Source: Cornus controversa (Eukaryota > Streptophyta > Magnoliopsida > Cornales > Cornaceae). From it: a stretch of DNA of 64,000 nucleotides. The position numbers and the translations under genes were made by a program. The notes below the pieces were generated by a model. The model had not been told where the DNA came from, did not search any database, and saw only the letters and a program-made list of their open reading frames with translations. Each line of letters starts with the position of its first letter. The first letter of the stretch is position 1. Positions 43,231 to 56,196 of this stretch are shown here, in pieces. Location: contig CM048846.1 in NCBI GenBank assembly GCA_026545225.1, forward strand, positions 14,843,975 to 14,907,974, in the 5' to 3' direction.

Positions 43231-44288
43231 ATTCTGATGAACAGAGTTTTGGATATATGATGTAGGAGATAGAGATGAGAGGTAAAGATCGTCTCACCGG
43301 GCATGCCAGAAATTTGTACACACAAATTTCGAGTTTGAGAATAAGATCAAAACACGTGGACAAATATATCAAATATATTAATTTCAAGAAATATGGGTTA
43401 CAAATCTTTGTAGATCTTTACAAAAGAAAGATAATTTTTTCTGATTCAATCTCCTTGGTGATCCGGATTCAAAGGCTGTTGGAGCTTGATCTTGAATTAG
43501 ATTAAACTTTGGTGAATAACGACACATGGATGTTGTGCTTGTTGTTATTCTCCTTCAGAGTTTAGATGCTTTGGAGCTTTGAATTTAGAGTGAAGAATCC
43601 TTTAGAGTTTTAACTTTTTCTTAGAGTTTTCTGGTTCTCCCCCTTAGGATTAAGGGCTACTGGAGCTTGATCTTAAATTGGGTGGTTGAGAGTCTTCTTC
43701 AAGTGTTTGTTGTTGAAGAAAATCGGTGAGAATTTTTGATTGAGGACTGAAGAAGCTTGATCTCGAATAGTCTTGTTGATAATTCTTTGAATTTGTTGAA
43801 TCGTAGAAGAAGAACGACACGACTTTGAATGTGCTTGTTGTTATTGTTGTTCAAAACTTTGATGGTTGGATGAACGTATGTCTTCAAAGTTTCAAGTGTT
43901 GATTGAAGACAGAGTCTGTCAGAGCTTCAGTATTCTGTCAGGGTCTTCTCCCATTTCCTCTATTTATAAACTTCTTGGAGGGGCAAACTACTAACTTCTT
44001 GTAACCTTGATAATTATCTTTTGTAATAATTATCCAATTAATATATATATGTATATATAATTATCTTTTATGATAAATATTTATACATATATATCAATTA
44101 TCTTTTGACTTATTTTTGAGTGAGCTTGGACTTCTTAGACAATTTGGATCAACTCATGACCCATTTATTTGTGGTGGGTCTAAATTTTGAATTATCTGAC
44201 TCATTGGACCACATTTCAAAGTGAGCTAGACTGAAGATAATTCAAACTTATATTTTGAGTCCATTATATAGTTTTTTTAATGTCTACA

Positions 44289-47200
44289 ATGATTATAGTT
44301 TGAATATTACATATAATATATTTAAAATAAAATTAGAATTTGGATTCGAATTAGTTCGGGTTATTGAAATCTCAATCCAAATTTAATTTTAATTAAATTT
44401 GAATTAATATTTTTTAACCCAAATCTAATTTTAATTACAAAAATAAATATTCAAATCAATAAAAAAAAATTGAACTAGACTCAGTAAAATTCACATAGCC
44501 TGCCGAAGTTCCACCCTAATATAAATTATTCCACGCAATTTGTGAAAGGAGATGACACTGGGGGTACATGCAGGTATGTCATCGCTCACTTCACTGTGAC
44601 TAAACCTAGATGTGACTGGAAAAAAGGTTTTACATAGTGAACACGATTTGGTACACCCACGCCCACTTCGGTTCGTACCACAAAAATAGTAGAAACGAGT
44701 TATTTTGTACTCCTCAATGTTTTTGACTTTTTGTCTATATCTTTTAGCATTGCCTTTAAGATGAATTATGGAGTCAATGTCACTAAATGCTATATATAAT
44801 AATACTATTGATAGAGTCTTTATTACACTAAACTTTTATATTATATAGATTTTTTCTTAGAAAAGAAAATCAGTTTCTATTTACAATGTGAGGCTCTGTT
44901 TGATAAGACTCTCAATTTCATATATATATATTTTTTAAAGTCATAGTAAAAATTACATTTAGTAAAACAGTTTTCATTTTTGAAAAACTAAAAGTGATAT
45001 CAAAATTTTAACAATTCTTAGACATAATTTGAAAACTTTATAACAAAAAAAAAAAAGTTTTAGCTTTCATTTTTCAGTTTATTTTTGTTTATTTATAAAA
45101 TACAATAAATAAAAATTTTGATTGCTCAAAAATATAATATAATATAATACAAGAAATTAAAATTTTATAAAAAACAAGAATAAAAAAATTCAAAAATAAA
45201 ATAAATAAATAAACTGGTTACTCAAAAAATATAAATACAATTAAATAAAATACAATAAATACAAAATTATAAGTTAATAAGAATACAAAAATTTTATAAA
45301 ATACAATAAATAAAAAAATATATATATAGTAATAATAAATAAACATATAATATATATAAGAAGAAATTATAATTCAATAAGAGTTATATATAAATACAAT
45401 TATATATAATATAAAAATATAAAAGGAAATAAAACGAGTATATATAATAATATACGACAATTATCAAAAACATGTAAATAGTTATAATTTATGACAATTA
45501 CCAAAAACATGCAAATGCATAAAAATAAAATTTTAATTAAAATAAACTAAAATAAAGTCATAACAAATATAATTTCGAAGGTTAGAATATACATAAAATA
45601 TGTAATATCACATTTATGTTGGTTAAAATGAGTTGAAAATATATTACTCAAACACAAGTTTTAATCAAAGATAACTATTTTTTAAAAAAAAAATAAAATT
45701 TGAATTACTAACATATTTTCAGATTTGTGCTTTCAAAATAACATATTTTGGGTTTTCAAATGTATTCTGCTTTTCACAGAAATGACAATGCAATAGTTTT
45801 CAGATTTTATTTTTAAAAAATAAAAAAATAGAATCTGACAGCGTTACCAACAGTCGCTTAAGATATAAGTTTTTTTTTTTTTTTAGAAAAATAATTATAA
45901 TATTTTTACACTGAAACCGAATAAATCGGAATATTGGTTTTAATGGGACAAAAAGTGTGAACGCATGTCTGCCTTTAACATTTTCTTTTTTTTTCTTCTT
46001 TTTGCTTTATTGACTACTTATTCTAGAAGACTTGTCTGCCTTTAAGATTTTGTTTTTTTCTACATTTTGCTTTATCGTCTACTTATTTTGCTGAATTTGT
46101 GGGTTAATTTCCCTACAAACTAACTCTAAAAATGATAAATGCATTTTCTTTTTAATTAAATGCACTCCTTTTTGTTTTTTTTACTTAACATAAATGACAA
46201 GTTTACCTCTAAATCTAATACTTAATTTTTCTATATTTACTTAGGAACACTGAGTCATTTTATTTCAAGAGTGAAGTGTATTTGATTAAAACGAGAGAGA
46301 ATATTCGCTCGCAATTGTATATCATTGCTCTTATATGTGTATATATCTATGTTACATTTAAGCATTGTGTTTGAATTTTTTTTCAAAAGGAAATCATGTA
46401 ATGATTAAAAAATGTTTAAAAAATTAATCTTAAAATTCAAAATATCTATGTCTATTTACTATCTAAAAATAACTCTCTTTATTTACAATCAAAATGTCAT
46501 GATTCACCCACAACATTCATACCTAAATTGATATGCACATCTATCTACCTTTACACTTAAAATAACATTATATTTTTTATAGTATCATATGCACATCAAT
46601 ACACTAGCATATATATATATATATCATGTCATGACCAACATAGCTAAATGCAATTGGTCGGTAGGAGTGACCCTCGAATGATAGGACTCCACTTCTGTGA
46701 CAAAATAAAGAGAACTAGGAAACCAACTTGCTAAACCTGTGGTTCAAAAATGCCATTAGGTTTGGCAATAGTAACTTCTTCTTTTAATAATTAAAAAAAA
46801 AAACAGAATTTTTTTTTTCTATTTTATGTAAATCATTTCTGTCAATTTGGGAGAATTCCACCTTAGCTCAATATATAATAATTCACTCAAATTAAATTCG
46901 TTGATCCATATTGGAAAATATGCAAATTAAGTATCTTACTTGACAAACAGAAACTATATATTAACAAGTCCAATAAAGATAATTATTTTACTTAGTTTAT
47001 AAAACAAATAAGTTTGATACGAAAATTAGTATGGAAAATATGCACAATATGTATCTTACTTGACGAACAGAAACTATTAACAAGTCCAATAAAGATGATT
47101 ATTTTACCTAGTCTATAAAACAAAGTTTGATTTGAAAATTAGTAACAAGTCCAATTAACATTACCAAGTCCAAGACAACTGAATAAATTTTAATATGAAG

Positions 47201-47295
47201 TGTAGATGACGATTTGTAAACAATGTGTAAATTGCAGAATTTCATTTTCGGAAATTTGGCATTGCAGGAGATTATGTTAGTTGAGTGTATATAAA
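44289..47295. other. AT-rich intergenic DNA
   Basis: No gene. The first 230 bp hold a relic rich in 'aattcgggtt/aaatttgaa' phrases, related to the hAT-like relics at 23.2 and 24.5 kb. Two similar 70-90 bp blocks (tacttgacaaacagaaacta) occur near 46935 and 47056. Confidence 0.45.
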
Positions 47296-47298
47296 TTA

Positions 47299-47302
<4 letters not shown>

Positions 47303-47365
<63 letters not shown>

Positions 47366-47379
47366 CTTTTTTTATGTTT

Positions 47380-47420
<41 letters not shown>

Positions 47421-47421
47421 T
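47303..47421. repeat. TA/GA microsatellite hairpin
   Basis: A (TA)n(GA)n arm of about 55 bases is followed by a short loop around gggactttttttatgtttt, then the mirror-complementary (TC)n(TA)n arm. The whole is a perfect or near-perfect inverted repeat that could form a cruciform or a hairpin transcript. Confidence 0.85.
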
Positions 47422-49067
47422 ATGTCGTGTGGAAACACTCTTCTATGATTCTATTTAAATTATTTGGTTGCTTAACTCCAATCATTGTGGTTGTTCGGAT
47501 TTAATAGATTTGCCTGTCGTGTGAATATTGCATGCGTTTGTCTCTGTCATCTATGCTGTGAAGTGTGTACGTATATAGAAATAGTCCTTAAAATGGGGTA
47601 GATAGAGAATTACTTGTGCAATACTTCAATGATCAACTATTGAAGATGGTGAAACTAAGTTAATTTGGTGTTGCATGTGACATATATTGTAATGCATTGT
47701 TTGAATCTCCAGTAATTTGGAGTCCAATGCTAGCTGTATATTGTATTATTAGTGGCTGACTAATTGTTTATGTTTGATATTTTGATTTAATCCTCATATT
47801 ATATATATATGTGTGTGTGTGTGTTACGTGTGTACATGTGTTTGTATTTATTATATGCATGCGTGTATGTTATAAATGACTATGTTTATGCTTGTTTGAA
47901 GATCAACCAATGATACAAACACCAATTGGGTTTTTGTGGAGTCCAATAAGTAACGTTGAAGAAGGATTCATGTCACTAGTGAATAAGAATAGAGTAGTGA
48001 CATGTAATGCGAATTCAGACTAGTTCAAAAGAGTTTATGAGAGTAGTATACGTCTTGAGTATGAAATAAAAATAAGGTCAAACATTGGAGTACATTAGTC
48101 TTTTTCAGACAAAAACTTTTGGCCATGAAATGAAAATAAATTTTAAAAAAAATACATTAACTCATGACCAATAACGTGGAGAGCCTTTCGTCATACATTT
48201 AGAGTACAACAACAAGTGGTCACTCTTTTAGAGTTGTGTTATTGTCACTTTTTTAGAGTTGTGTCATGAATGTAGAAATGTCAATTTAACTTGTCCCGTT
48301 GGAGTCTCATGTATTTAGCAATTTTCAAATATCAAGCGTATTGTGTTATAAAAACAAACTCTTAAAAGCCCTTCAAAATTATACTCCCAAACATCAACGT
48401 ATAAGTCAAATTAGAGTGTTACTTTCGACTTCGCCTTTTCTTTTATATAAAAGCTAGCAGAAACAAAAGTTACGTGAAATGAATATCAAGGTGACATATC
48501 TTAGTTATCAAGGAAGGAATGTGTACACAGTCTTTCTTGTACTTCCTATTCAAAAGATCACTACATGCATTTATTTTATTATATATCTTTTTCTTGGAAT
48601 TAACTTTAATTTTAATAGTTATTAGTTAAATGTGATGCTCTCACACTGAGTATTATGTCAATTGATACATGCAAAGAGCACTTTTAATCCAATGATTAAG
48701 AGGGCACATGTACAATTAGAATATAAGAGGGCACATTTACAATGAGAACACTATGTAATCTTGACAAATAAGACACTCACTCAATTGACGACTTGAACTT
48801 TTTTACCTTTTACTGTGAAAAGTAGGCACTCACTTGTCTCTCTAACTTGAACTTTTTATCTTTTACTCTGAAAATGTGAAAAACTACAACTTTAGTGGCA
48901 GTATTATCTTACTAGAATTATCCTGGTCATTAATATTAATGATATAATGATAAAGCTAGGTGCCCAAGAATGCATTATGCCCATATCAGGACCGGACTTG
49001 GTTCAAGCTGCGTGGGTTAAAGTCTAAAACCCAACCCAAATTTGACGGTCATCTTTCAGTTCAATAA
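47422..49067. other. Intergenic DNA without recognised features
   Basis: No convincing ORF, RNA gene or two-ended element. A GT microsatellite lies near 47811-47823. Confidence 0.45.
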
Positions 49068-49557
49068 GCGATAGTTTGGTACGCATGAATGAAATAGAAT
49101 GAGAATGGAATGAAGTTGTGAATGGAATGAGAATGAGAATAGAATGAGATGACCATTCTCATTCCAATGTTTGGCCTCGGATAGAGAATGATGTAGGAAT
49201 GAAATGGTAATACTTTCTAACACGTTATACTTTCCATAAAATATAATCAATTTATAAAATGAAAATTAAATTTGGTCAACTTTAATTTAATTATCACGTA
49301 AAAAAAAAAATTACTCATTCAATTAAAATTTTCTAAATCAAGATATAATCCGTCTTTTTATTCTAGTCAAGAGATTAAAATAATCTTTTATAGGAAAAAA
49401 AATTAATACTTTATTAAAAACTGAAAGTGATAAAACAAAAACCTTCATTTTCTTTCACAACTTAAAATATAGCAAGATATATATATGGGCATGTGAAATG
49501 TATATATAACATACATATTTTATATATATAGAGAGAGAGAAATTAACGCTAATTACC

Positions 49558-49603
<46 letters not shown>

Positions 49604-49845
49604 TGGAGTGAGTTGTAAAAGAGGGAGAGAAATTAATAAAGAGATGATGATTTTAATAAGAAGTGAGAATTGAATGGTCATTCCATAACTCAAGAAAATG
49701 AATGATTTTGTTGGAATGAACATTTTAAGGAAATGACTAAGAATGATCATTTCATTTCTTATGTAGCACAACAAACAAGAGAAAGGGAATCAAATATGAA
49801 ATGATTATTACATTTCACCTCCATTCCTGCGTACTAAACTAACCC
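49068..49845. mobile_element. Harbinger-like non-autonomous element
   Basis: Ends gcgatagtttggtacgcatg and, on the other strand, gggttagtttagtacgcagg. Flanked by TAA on both sides (49065-49067 and 49846-49848). Subterminal ggaatgagaatg repeats are inverted. Belongs with the elements at 10393 and 27879 but lacks the GGT array. A TA microsatellite (about 49560-49600) sits inside. Confidence 0.7.
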
Positions 49846-50148
49846 TAAGTAGCTTTGCAACCCAGATCCACCAAGTACCAACCAACACCCATTTTGATTT
49901 TTAAATGTTAGCCCACACCACTTAAATATTGAACTATAAAGGTCTTTAGTTGGCCCAATCCAATCAGTTGTCCAAAGCCCTAACGCAGTAACACCAAGTA
50001 ATGATGTACTATGTAATATATGTCTATCTATAAATAAAAGCCATGTATCAAAAGTCGTTTAAAAAAAAACTAATCATGTAATTCAAAATAATTTTTGCTA
50101 ATAATCACGATTACAAGTGCATGGTAGTGGCACCCGCAAACACTAGTT

Positions 50149-50182
<34 letters not shown>

Positions 50183-50689
50183 CAAACTATGCAACCCACA
50201 GGAATTTTCTCTATATTTATCAACTGGTCCCACAGGCCATGTTTAGAATGCACAATTAAATAATATTCTTTTTCCTTGTCTTTAACAGATGGAGTACCTA
50301 ATCTGAAATCAATTATGGGTGGAAGGCAAGAGTGATGTTCATCCCCGGTGTGTTTTCCGGCGCCTTCTATGTCTTCAACCAGCTCTTGTGTCTTTTTTTT
50401 TTTAGGTTTGAAAATTATTTATAGGTTTGAAATCTTTTATTATGTGAATAATATTGTTTATTATGTGATTTATGTTTGAAATATTTTCTAGCTTTGAACA
50501 TGGTTGATCTATTGGTGTATTATTTTTGTTTAGCTTGAATCTGTAAAAATCAAATAAACACCAACTCATTCCTGAAATAAATGTGTTTGTAATAAATGTT
50601 GTAATAACTGTGTTTGTAATTAATTTTGTAATAAATCTTTAATAAATGAACGAATTTTTTCACAAACTTAAAAACTCTATCGATTTCCA
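49846..50689. other. Intergenic DNA with a TA microsatellite
   Basis: No gene. A TA run lies at about 50152-50180. Phrases like 'gtttgtaataaatgttgtaa' repeat near 50585-50640. Confidence 0.45.
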
Positions 50690-51990
50690 CTCACCTAAGC
50701 TATTAAATATTAAATAAATTTTTTTTTCTTTCTTTCTATATTTTTATTCCTCATTTTCATATACTTAAAAGATACTGTTCACACACCATTTAATGTTAAA
50801 TTAAAATATTTTTTTTCTTTTTCACATTTTTATTCTTCACTTTCACACATTTAAAAGACACTATTCACACACACCTAAAGCTTAATTTTCACACACTTAA
50901 ACCATTAAATATTAAATTAAAACTTTATTTTTTCTTTTTTATATTATTATTTTCCATTTTCACACTGTTAAAAGACCGTATTAACGTATTTAAATCTTAC
51001 TATCCACATACTTAAATCATTTAATGTTAAATTAAAATATTATTTTTTTCCTTTTCACCTTTTTATTTCCCATTTTCACACACTTAAAGCTATGTTTCCA
51101 CACTTAAACCATTACATATTAAATTAAAAATTTATTTTTTCCTTTTCATATTATTATTTTCCATTTTCACACCGTTAAAGACCGTATTCACGTACTTAAA
51201 TACTATCCACATACTTAAATCATTTAATGTTAAATTAAAGTATTATTTTTTTCCTTTTCATCTTTTTATTTCCCATTTTCACACACTTAAAGCTCTGTTT
51301 CCACACTTAAACCATTACATATTAAATTAAAACCTTGTTTTTTTTAATTTCACATTTTTATCCCGGATTCCACACAGTTAAAGACGGTATCCACGCAATT
51401 AAAATCTTTTTTTTTTCTTTTCACATTTTTATTCCACGTTTTCACACATTTAAAGCTCAATTTTCACACACTTAAACTATTTAATAAAATATTAAAATAG
51501 TTATTTTTTTATTTGCACATTTTTATTCCATGTTTTCACAAACTTAAAACTCGGTTTTCACACACACTTAAAATCATTTAATGTTAAATTAAAATATATA
51601 TTTTTCATTTCACATTTTTTCCACATTTCCACACACTTAAAAACACTATCCATACTCTTAAGCTCAGTTTTCACACACACGTAAAATCATTTAATGTTAA
51701 ATTAAAATATATATTTTTCATTTCACATTTTTTCCACATTTCCACACACTTAAAAACACTATCCATACTCTTAAAAACACTATCCATACTCTTAAAGCTC
51801 AGTTTTCACACATATAAAGACACTATCCATACACTTAAATCTCAGATTCCACGCACTTGAACCATTACATATTAAATTAAAATCTTATTTTTTTCTTTTC
51901 ACATTTTTATTCTACGTTTCCACACACTTAAAGAAACTATTTACACACTTATATCATTAAATATTAAATTAAAATCTTATTTTTTATTTG
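50690..51990. repeat. 1.3-kb degenerate minisatellite
   Basis: Many units built from three phrases in order: 'attaaatattaaattaaaat', a T-rich stretch ending 'cacatttttattcc', and 'ttttcacacacttaaag'. Units are roughly 60-110 bp and vary in length. Two nearly identical units near 51590-51770 show recent local duplication. No coding potential. Confidence 0.8.
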
Positions 51991-52259
51991 CACATACTTC
52001 TATCATAACACTTTCAATTACAATATTGGTGTTTTATTTCAACATTTAATTTCATAAAAACATAGTACTTGAAAAATTATGATTAGGAGACAAAAAATAC
52101 AACTATTATTCTTGAACTCAACCTACTGAAAAACAAAATGTGGTTTCACACAATTATTCTTGAACTCACATGTGCCTTAATTTTGATTGAAGACTTTAGA
52201 TTCATTTTTAATACTCTTTAATACACTTTAATAGGTATTTGATTTTAATGGAAAGTCGG
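51991..52259. other. Spacer between minisatellite and FAR1-like remnant
   Basis: AT-rich, no recognised feature. Confidence 0.4.
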
Positions 52260-52520
52260 GCTATGGATAGTCTTTGTGGGAAAATTACTCCTAAGTAGTT
52301 TGTATGTAGCAAGGAAGGTTATAGAGGAAAAGACAAAAAAGACCATCTTACAAAAAAAGCTTGGGTGAAAATGAGGACCGAATGTGGTGCCCTAATGCAT
52401 ATAAAATTCGAAAGAGAATTTTTTTTTTCATAGACAGATTTGAAGAAGAACACAACCATGATGTGATTAAAAAAAATTGCACTCATTTGATTCCTTCACA
52501 ACTGTTGTATATATTTTTAC
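52260..52520 (+). pseudogene. FAR1/FRS-type DNA-binding domain remnant
   Basis: Plus-strand frame from about 52293 reads K-stop-FVCSKEGYRGKDKKD, then KKAWVKMRTECGALMHIKFE. A shifted frame then reads FEEEHNHDVIKKNCTHLIPS. The order F-V-C-x-K-E-G-Y-R, T-x-C-x-A-x-M-x-I-K and E-H-N-H is that of the FAR1 zinc-finger (WRKY-GCM1-like) domain. This domain is found in FAR1-related transcription factors and Mutator-like transposases. A stop and a frameshift at the T run near 52420 break it. The remaining ORF (to 52882) has no recognised domain. Whether it came from a gene or a transposon cannot be decided. Confidence 0.6.
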
Positions 52521-53039
52521 CACGGCCTTTCGAGATTCAGTTTAGTGCCGAATTCCTGCAAGATAAAGAGGAGATGAGACTAGATAGGCACTGGTGGGGT
52601 GCCAACCAAGGACCCTCAGACACCCAAGTCATTGCTTGGAGAGATATAGAGAGTACGTGGAATTATATTCAATATTGCGTACCTCTCGTGTTAGCCGACA
52701 CCTTTGTCAGACTCCTTAAATTTGAATTGTTTTATAATTTCCCTATTAGTTGTCCCCTGTTTCTAAGGATTACTGTTGCAATGTCAGAAATGGTATTCGT
52801 TATTTTCCCACCTGTGTTTTGTAGAAGCAGTTATTTTCTTTGTATGTGTTGGCACCCGAGAAATTTTTTGATTAGTAGATGATTTGCCCATGAGCGAATT
52901 AATTCGGACGAACAATGCAAGCTCCTTTGCATAAAGACAATACCTCGATGAGAGCGCCGTGGTATCAAACTATATCTTAAATTCCTTTTTTTTAGCCAGT
53001 ACAACTGAGCTCTTTTTTTAATTTTAACTTGTACCCTTT

Positions 53040-53660
53040 AATAAGGGTTAAAATATGAGCTCACCCTTTGAGAAGGGAAGTAGATTTTCTAAGCTTCCTG
53101 AGAGAATGGAATTGTTGTAGCCCATGGGCTTCACTTAGCCCTTCAAGGGGGGTTTGTAGCCTCACTCCTTTAATAAGAGAATTGTTGTAGCCCCATGGTT
53201 CACTCAGCCCTTCAAGAGGGTTCATAGGCTTGGCATTTTAATAAGGAGTTATCATCGTCGCCCTTTTAATAATAAATTGTTGTAGCCCTGGGCTTCACTC
53301 ATCCCTTCAAGGGGTTCGTAGGCTTGTCCCTTTAGGGTTATCATTGTTGCCCATTTAATAAGAGAGTTGTTGTAGTCTCAAGCTTTACTCAGTTCTTCAA
53401 GGGGTTTTGTAGGCTTGCCCCATTTATAAGGGGTTATCATTGTCGCCCCTTTAATTAGGGAATTGTTGTAGCCCCGCAAGGGAGTTCGTAGATTCGAGTT
53501 TCCTGAGCTCGCCCCTTTTATAAGGGGGTTCGTAGATTGACATTATTGATGGTCCTTTAATAATAGGAGGTTTGTTACTCGACCCATTAAAAAGAGGAGG
53601 TGTCACCTCACCTTTTAGTAAGGGGAGGTTTCGGTTTGTCCTTTAATAAGGGGAGGGGTC
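53040..53660. repeat. Composite minisatellite, about 600 bp
   Basis: Repeated phrases 'cccttcaaggggttcgtagg', 'cttgcccctttaataagggg', 'ttatcattgtcgccc' and 'gaattgttgtagcccc' alternate in variable order. The array resembles the one at 39.8 kb in style (cccttcg... phrases), suggesting that it too is the interior of a decayed LTR element, but no LTRs are recognised. Confidence 0.75.
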
Positions 53661-56196
53661 ATTATAACATAAATAACTTTAAAGTAAATAAAGTCTCTAC
53701 AGGTACATTAAGAATTTTAGTGGATGATAAATTAACATGCACACAAAATAAGATTTAAAAATCTTTATTCTTAGAAAAACCATAACAACTTGACATGTAA
53801 AGTATATTATTATTTAATAAAAATTTAAATACTTAATCTTTAGTCCAATCAACAAAATTGTTTAATGGTCATGAACACATTTCAAGTTAAATGTTGTGTG
53901 CTTATGCAATTACGTATATAGTTATATCATGCATCAGTGGGCTTTTCAAGCCAAAAAGTAAAAGTTTATCATTTTGTGTATTTTTTTTAATGAATAAATG
54001 GTATTTTTCAACCAATGGTATTGGTTTCAGAGGTTATATATACGATTTTACAAAATTAGAATTTTACTTCTGTGGTGATTTGTGTGATCAAGAGCTTGAT
54101 TCGACGTAGGTCCAAGTGTTCTTCGGGTTTTTGGATGAGACAAACATAATGGTGAAGTATTTTTGTCGATCAGATGATTTAGATTGCTCTAGGTGCAAAA
54201 TCATGATTTTGCTCTTATGAAAGTCGAGTGATCGAAAACACAATCCGATGCAGTCCTTAGTTGATCCCAAGGTTTAGGGACGTGTTAAATGTGATTGCGA
54301 AGTCTCATTACCGATATAACGATGGAATTAGTAGTTCGTAAACTGATATGATGACGAGGTTCGATGTGATATTAGATTTTGGAAATACCAGAGAATGCGG
54401 TCTCTGATTCAGTCTTGTATTTATGGGAGGTACAAAAATAGGATGTCTACACAACCTTTATCTGTTCCACTGTTCACAACCCCGGAAACAACATCTTATT
54501 GTTCACACCACACGAAACACACTGGTTTTCTTCTTTCATATGTACACTTCACCATTTTCCTTTGCGCCACACCAAACCCAAAAGAAAACCCTAGTACTGA
54601 TAGATCCCAAATACTAAAAATACCAAACCAAGACTCACCAACACCATAACACATTTCGTACACCTTTGTTTTTATTTTTTTCTTTCCCTTTTACTTGACA
54701 CATGGGTGAACCTTATGTGACGTATCTTTTTGTAATTAGTAATTTTTGGTGTCAAAACTAAACATGATCGAGTTGTTATATATCTTTGATTTATATTCTT
54801 ATAATTGATTATGTAATTGAAGTCTTAGAGTAAGCATGAAATTCTACTCCAACTATGCAAATGTTCTTCAAATGTATGAAACTTGAATCATCGGAAAAAA
54901 AGCATTAATGATCTGAAAAAGTATTTGATCGATTGAAGTTTTCGGATGATTTCGATTGTATGAGGACATCGTTGATCAAGTATAAGAGTCACTATTCCAG
55001 GTAAAGTGGTGAGAACACATATATTTTAAATCGGAAGGTTTCGACTTTGAAAACTAGGGTTTTGAGCCATTTTTAAAATATTCAAGGTTGGACTTATCCA
55101 AGGTTTAGTTGGACCCATCCATGAAGTCTCAGTACTTCACAAACCTGCAGGGTAAAGCCCTGAGCAGAGCCCTGGACCGGTCCAACTAAAGGCTAGACCA
55201 GTTCAAGGCTTTTGGTTGTGAATTTTTGCTCTGCTTTGTCTTGAATTTGACTCTGAAATTTTCTTAAACTTTGGAACTTGCTTTCTATTGATTTTTAACT
55301 TATTTTTCAAGAAAAATTAAGTTTTTTAACATCTATAAAAATCTCATATAATTTCTCTCTCAGTGTACTTTTCATGAAGCTTTCAATATATACCAAAATC
55401 TATATTCTAGAGAGAGAAAATATAGAGATATTTTTTAACAGAAAATTTTATTTTTTTGTTTATATTTTTTAGAGCACACACATATTCACTGAATGATTTA
55501 GGATGATTCTCTTTGCTTATCAATTGTTCGAAGATTGCTTCAAAGATTTCTTATTGATCAAACTACTAGATTGATTTTTTCTACAATTATTCGTTGGTGA
55601 GGAAGGAGAAGAAGATCGCACTACGAAAGAGACAGAATACTTGTCGAGTGTTCGTGTTCTTCCAGTTACTCTTCTACAAGGATTTTGACGTTAACCGAAA
55701 GTTTACAACAATTGGACAAGAGAGTCACAATAGTAAGTCTGAGGTGTTTCGCAGCAAGTTCTTGTCAGGGTGGAATGGGTGTGAGTTTAGGATAGAGTTT
55801 ATTGTACTTTACTTCGACGATAGTGGATTTGATTTTTCGGGACTACAAAGTCTCACCCTTGTCGATCTGAATTTTTCATTTATATTTAGTGCATTCGTTT
55901 ACTATGTTGCACTTTATTTTATTTACTTGCTTTATGAGATTGTTTAGATTTTAATTGTACTTAAAATTGAATAATTTGAAATATTAAGCAAAAAACGAGT
56001 AAACATAAGCATCCCTCTTTTAAAACAAACTTTCATAGCCACTTTCGCACCGCGCAAATCACACCCTCCATAACCTACAAATCAACAATTATGTCCTTGG
56101 TTCCAAACACATCGGTCAAGCAAAGAAAGAAATTAAATCAAGATAAAGCAAATAAAGGCCAATAAGATAGATTAGGCATAACAACATCCAACAGTC
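53661..56196. other. Intergenic DNA, possibly old retrotransposon sequence
   Basis: Contains a 117-codon open frame (55594-55947, plus) and an 84-codon frame (54395-54649) with no recognisable domain. The text around 55080-55210, with paired 'ggtccaactaa' and 'ggaccggtcc' phrases, resembles plant LTR regions, but no second copy is present. Confidence 0.35.

Larger units (their letters stand above)
36595..44288 (-). mobile_element. 7.7-kb gag-only Ty3/gypsy-type LTR element
   Basis: LTRs at 36595-37559 (965 bp) and 43315-44288 (974 bp), clearly homologous along their length, beginning tgtagacatt and ending gtgtgtaca on the minus strand. A polypurine tract (gaagtgggagaaatt, about 37574-37560) abuts the left LTR. 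A primer-binding-site-like ctggcatgcccggtgagacg (about 43309-43290) abuts the right LTR, so the element reads on the minus strand. The interior has gag remnants near the 5' end (43.2-41.6 kb), then non-coding sequence with tandem arrays and a hAT-like insertion. No pol is recognised. The flanks (gtaat, atgat) do not give a convincing target duplication. Large non-autonomous derivative of an Athila/Tat-like lineage is the best reading. Confidence 0.8.

Noticed and set aside
55594-55947. 117-codon frame starting MVRKEKKIAL
   Set aside because: Low-complexity context, no domain, and located in probable old retrotransposon sequence.
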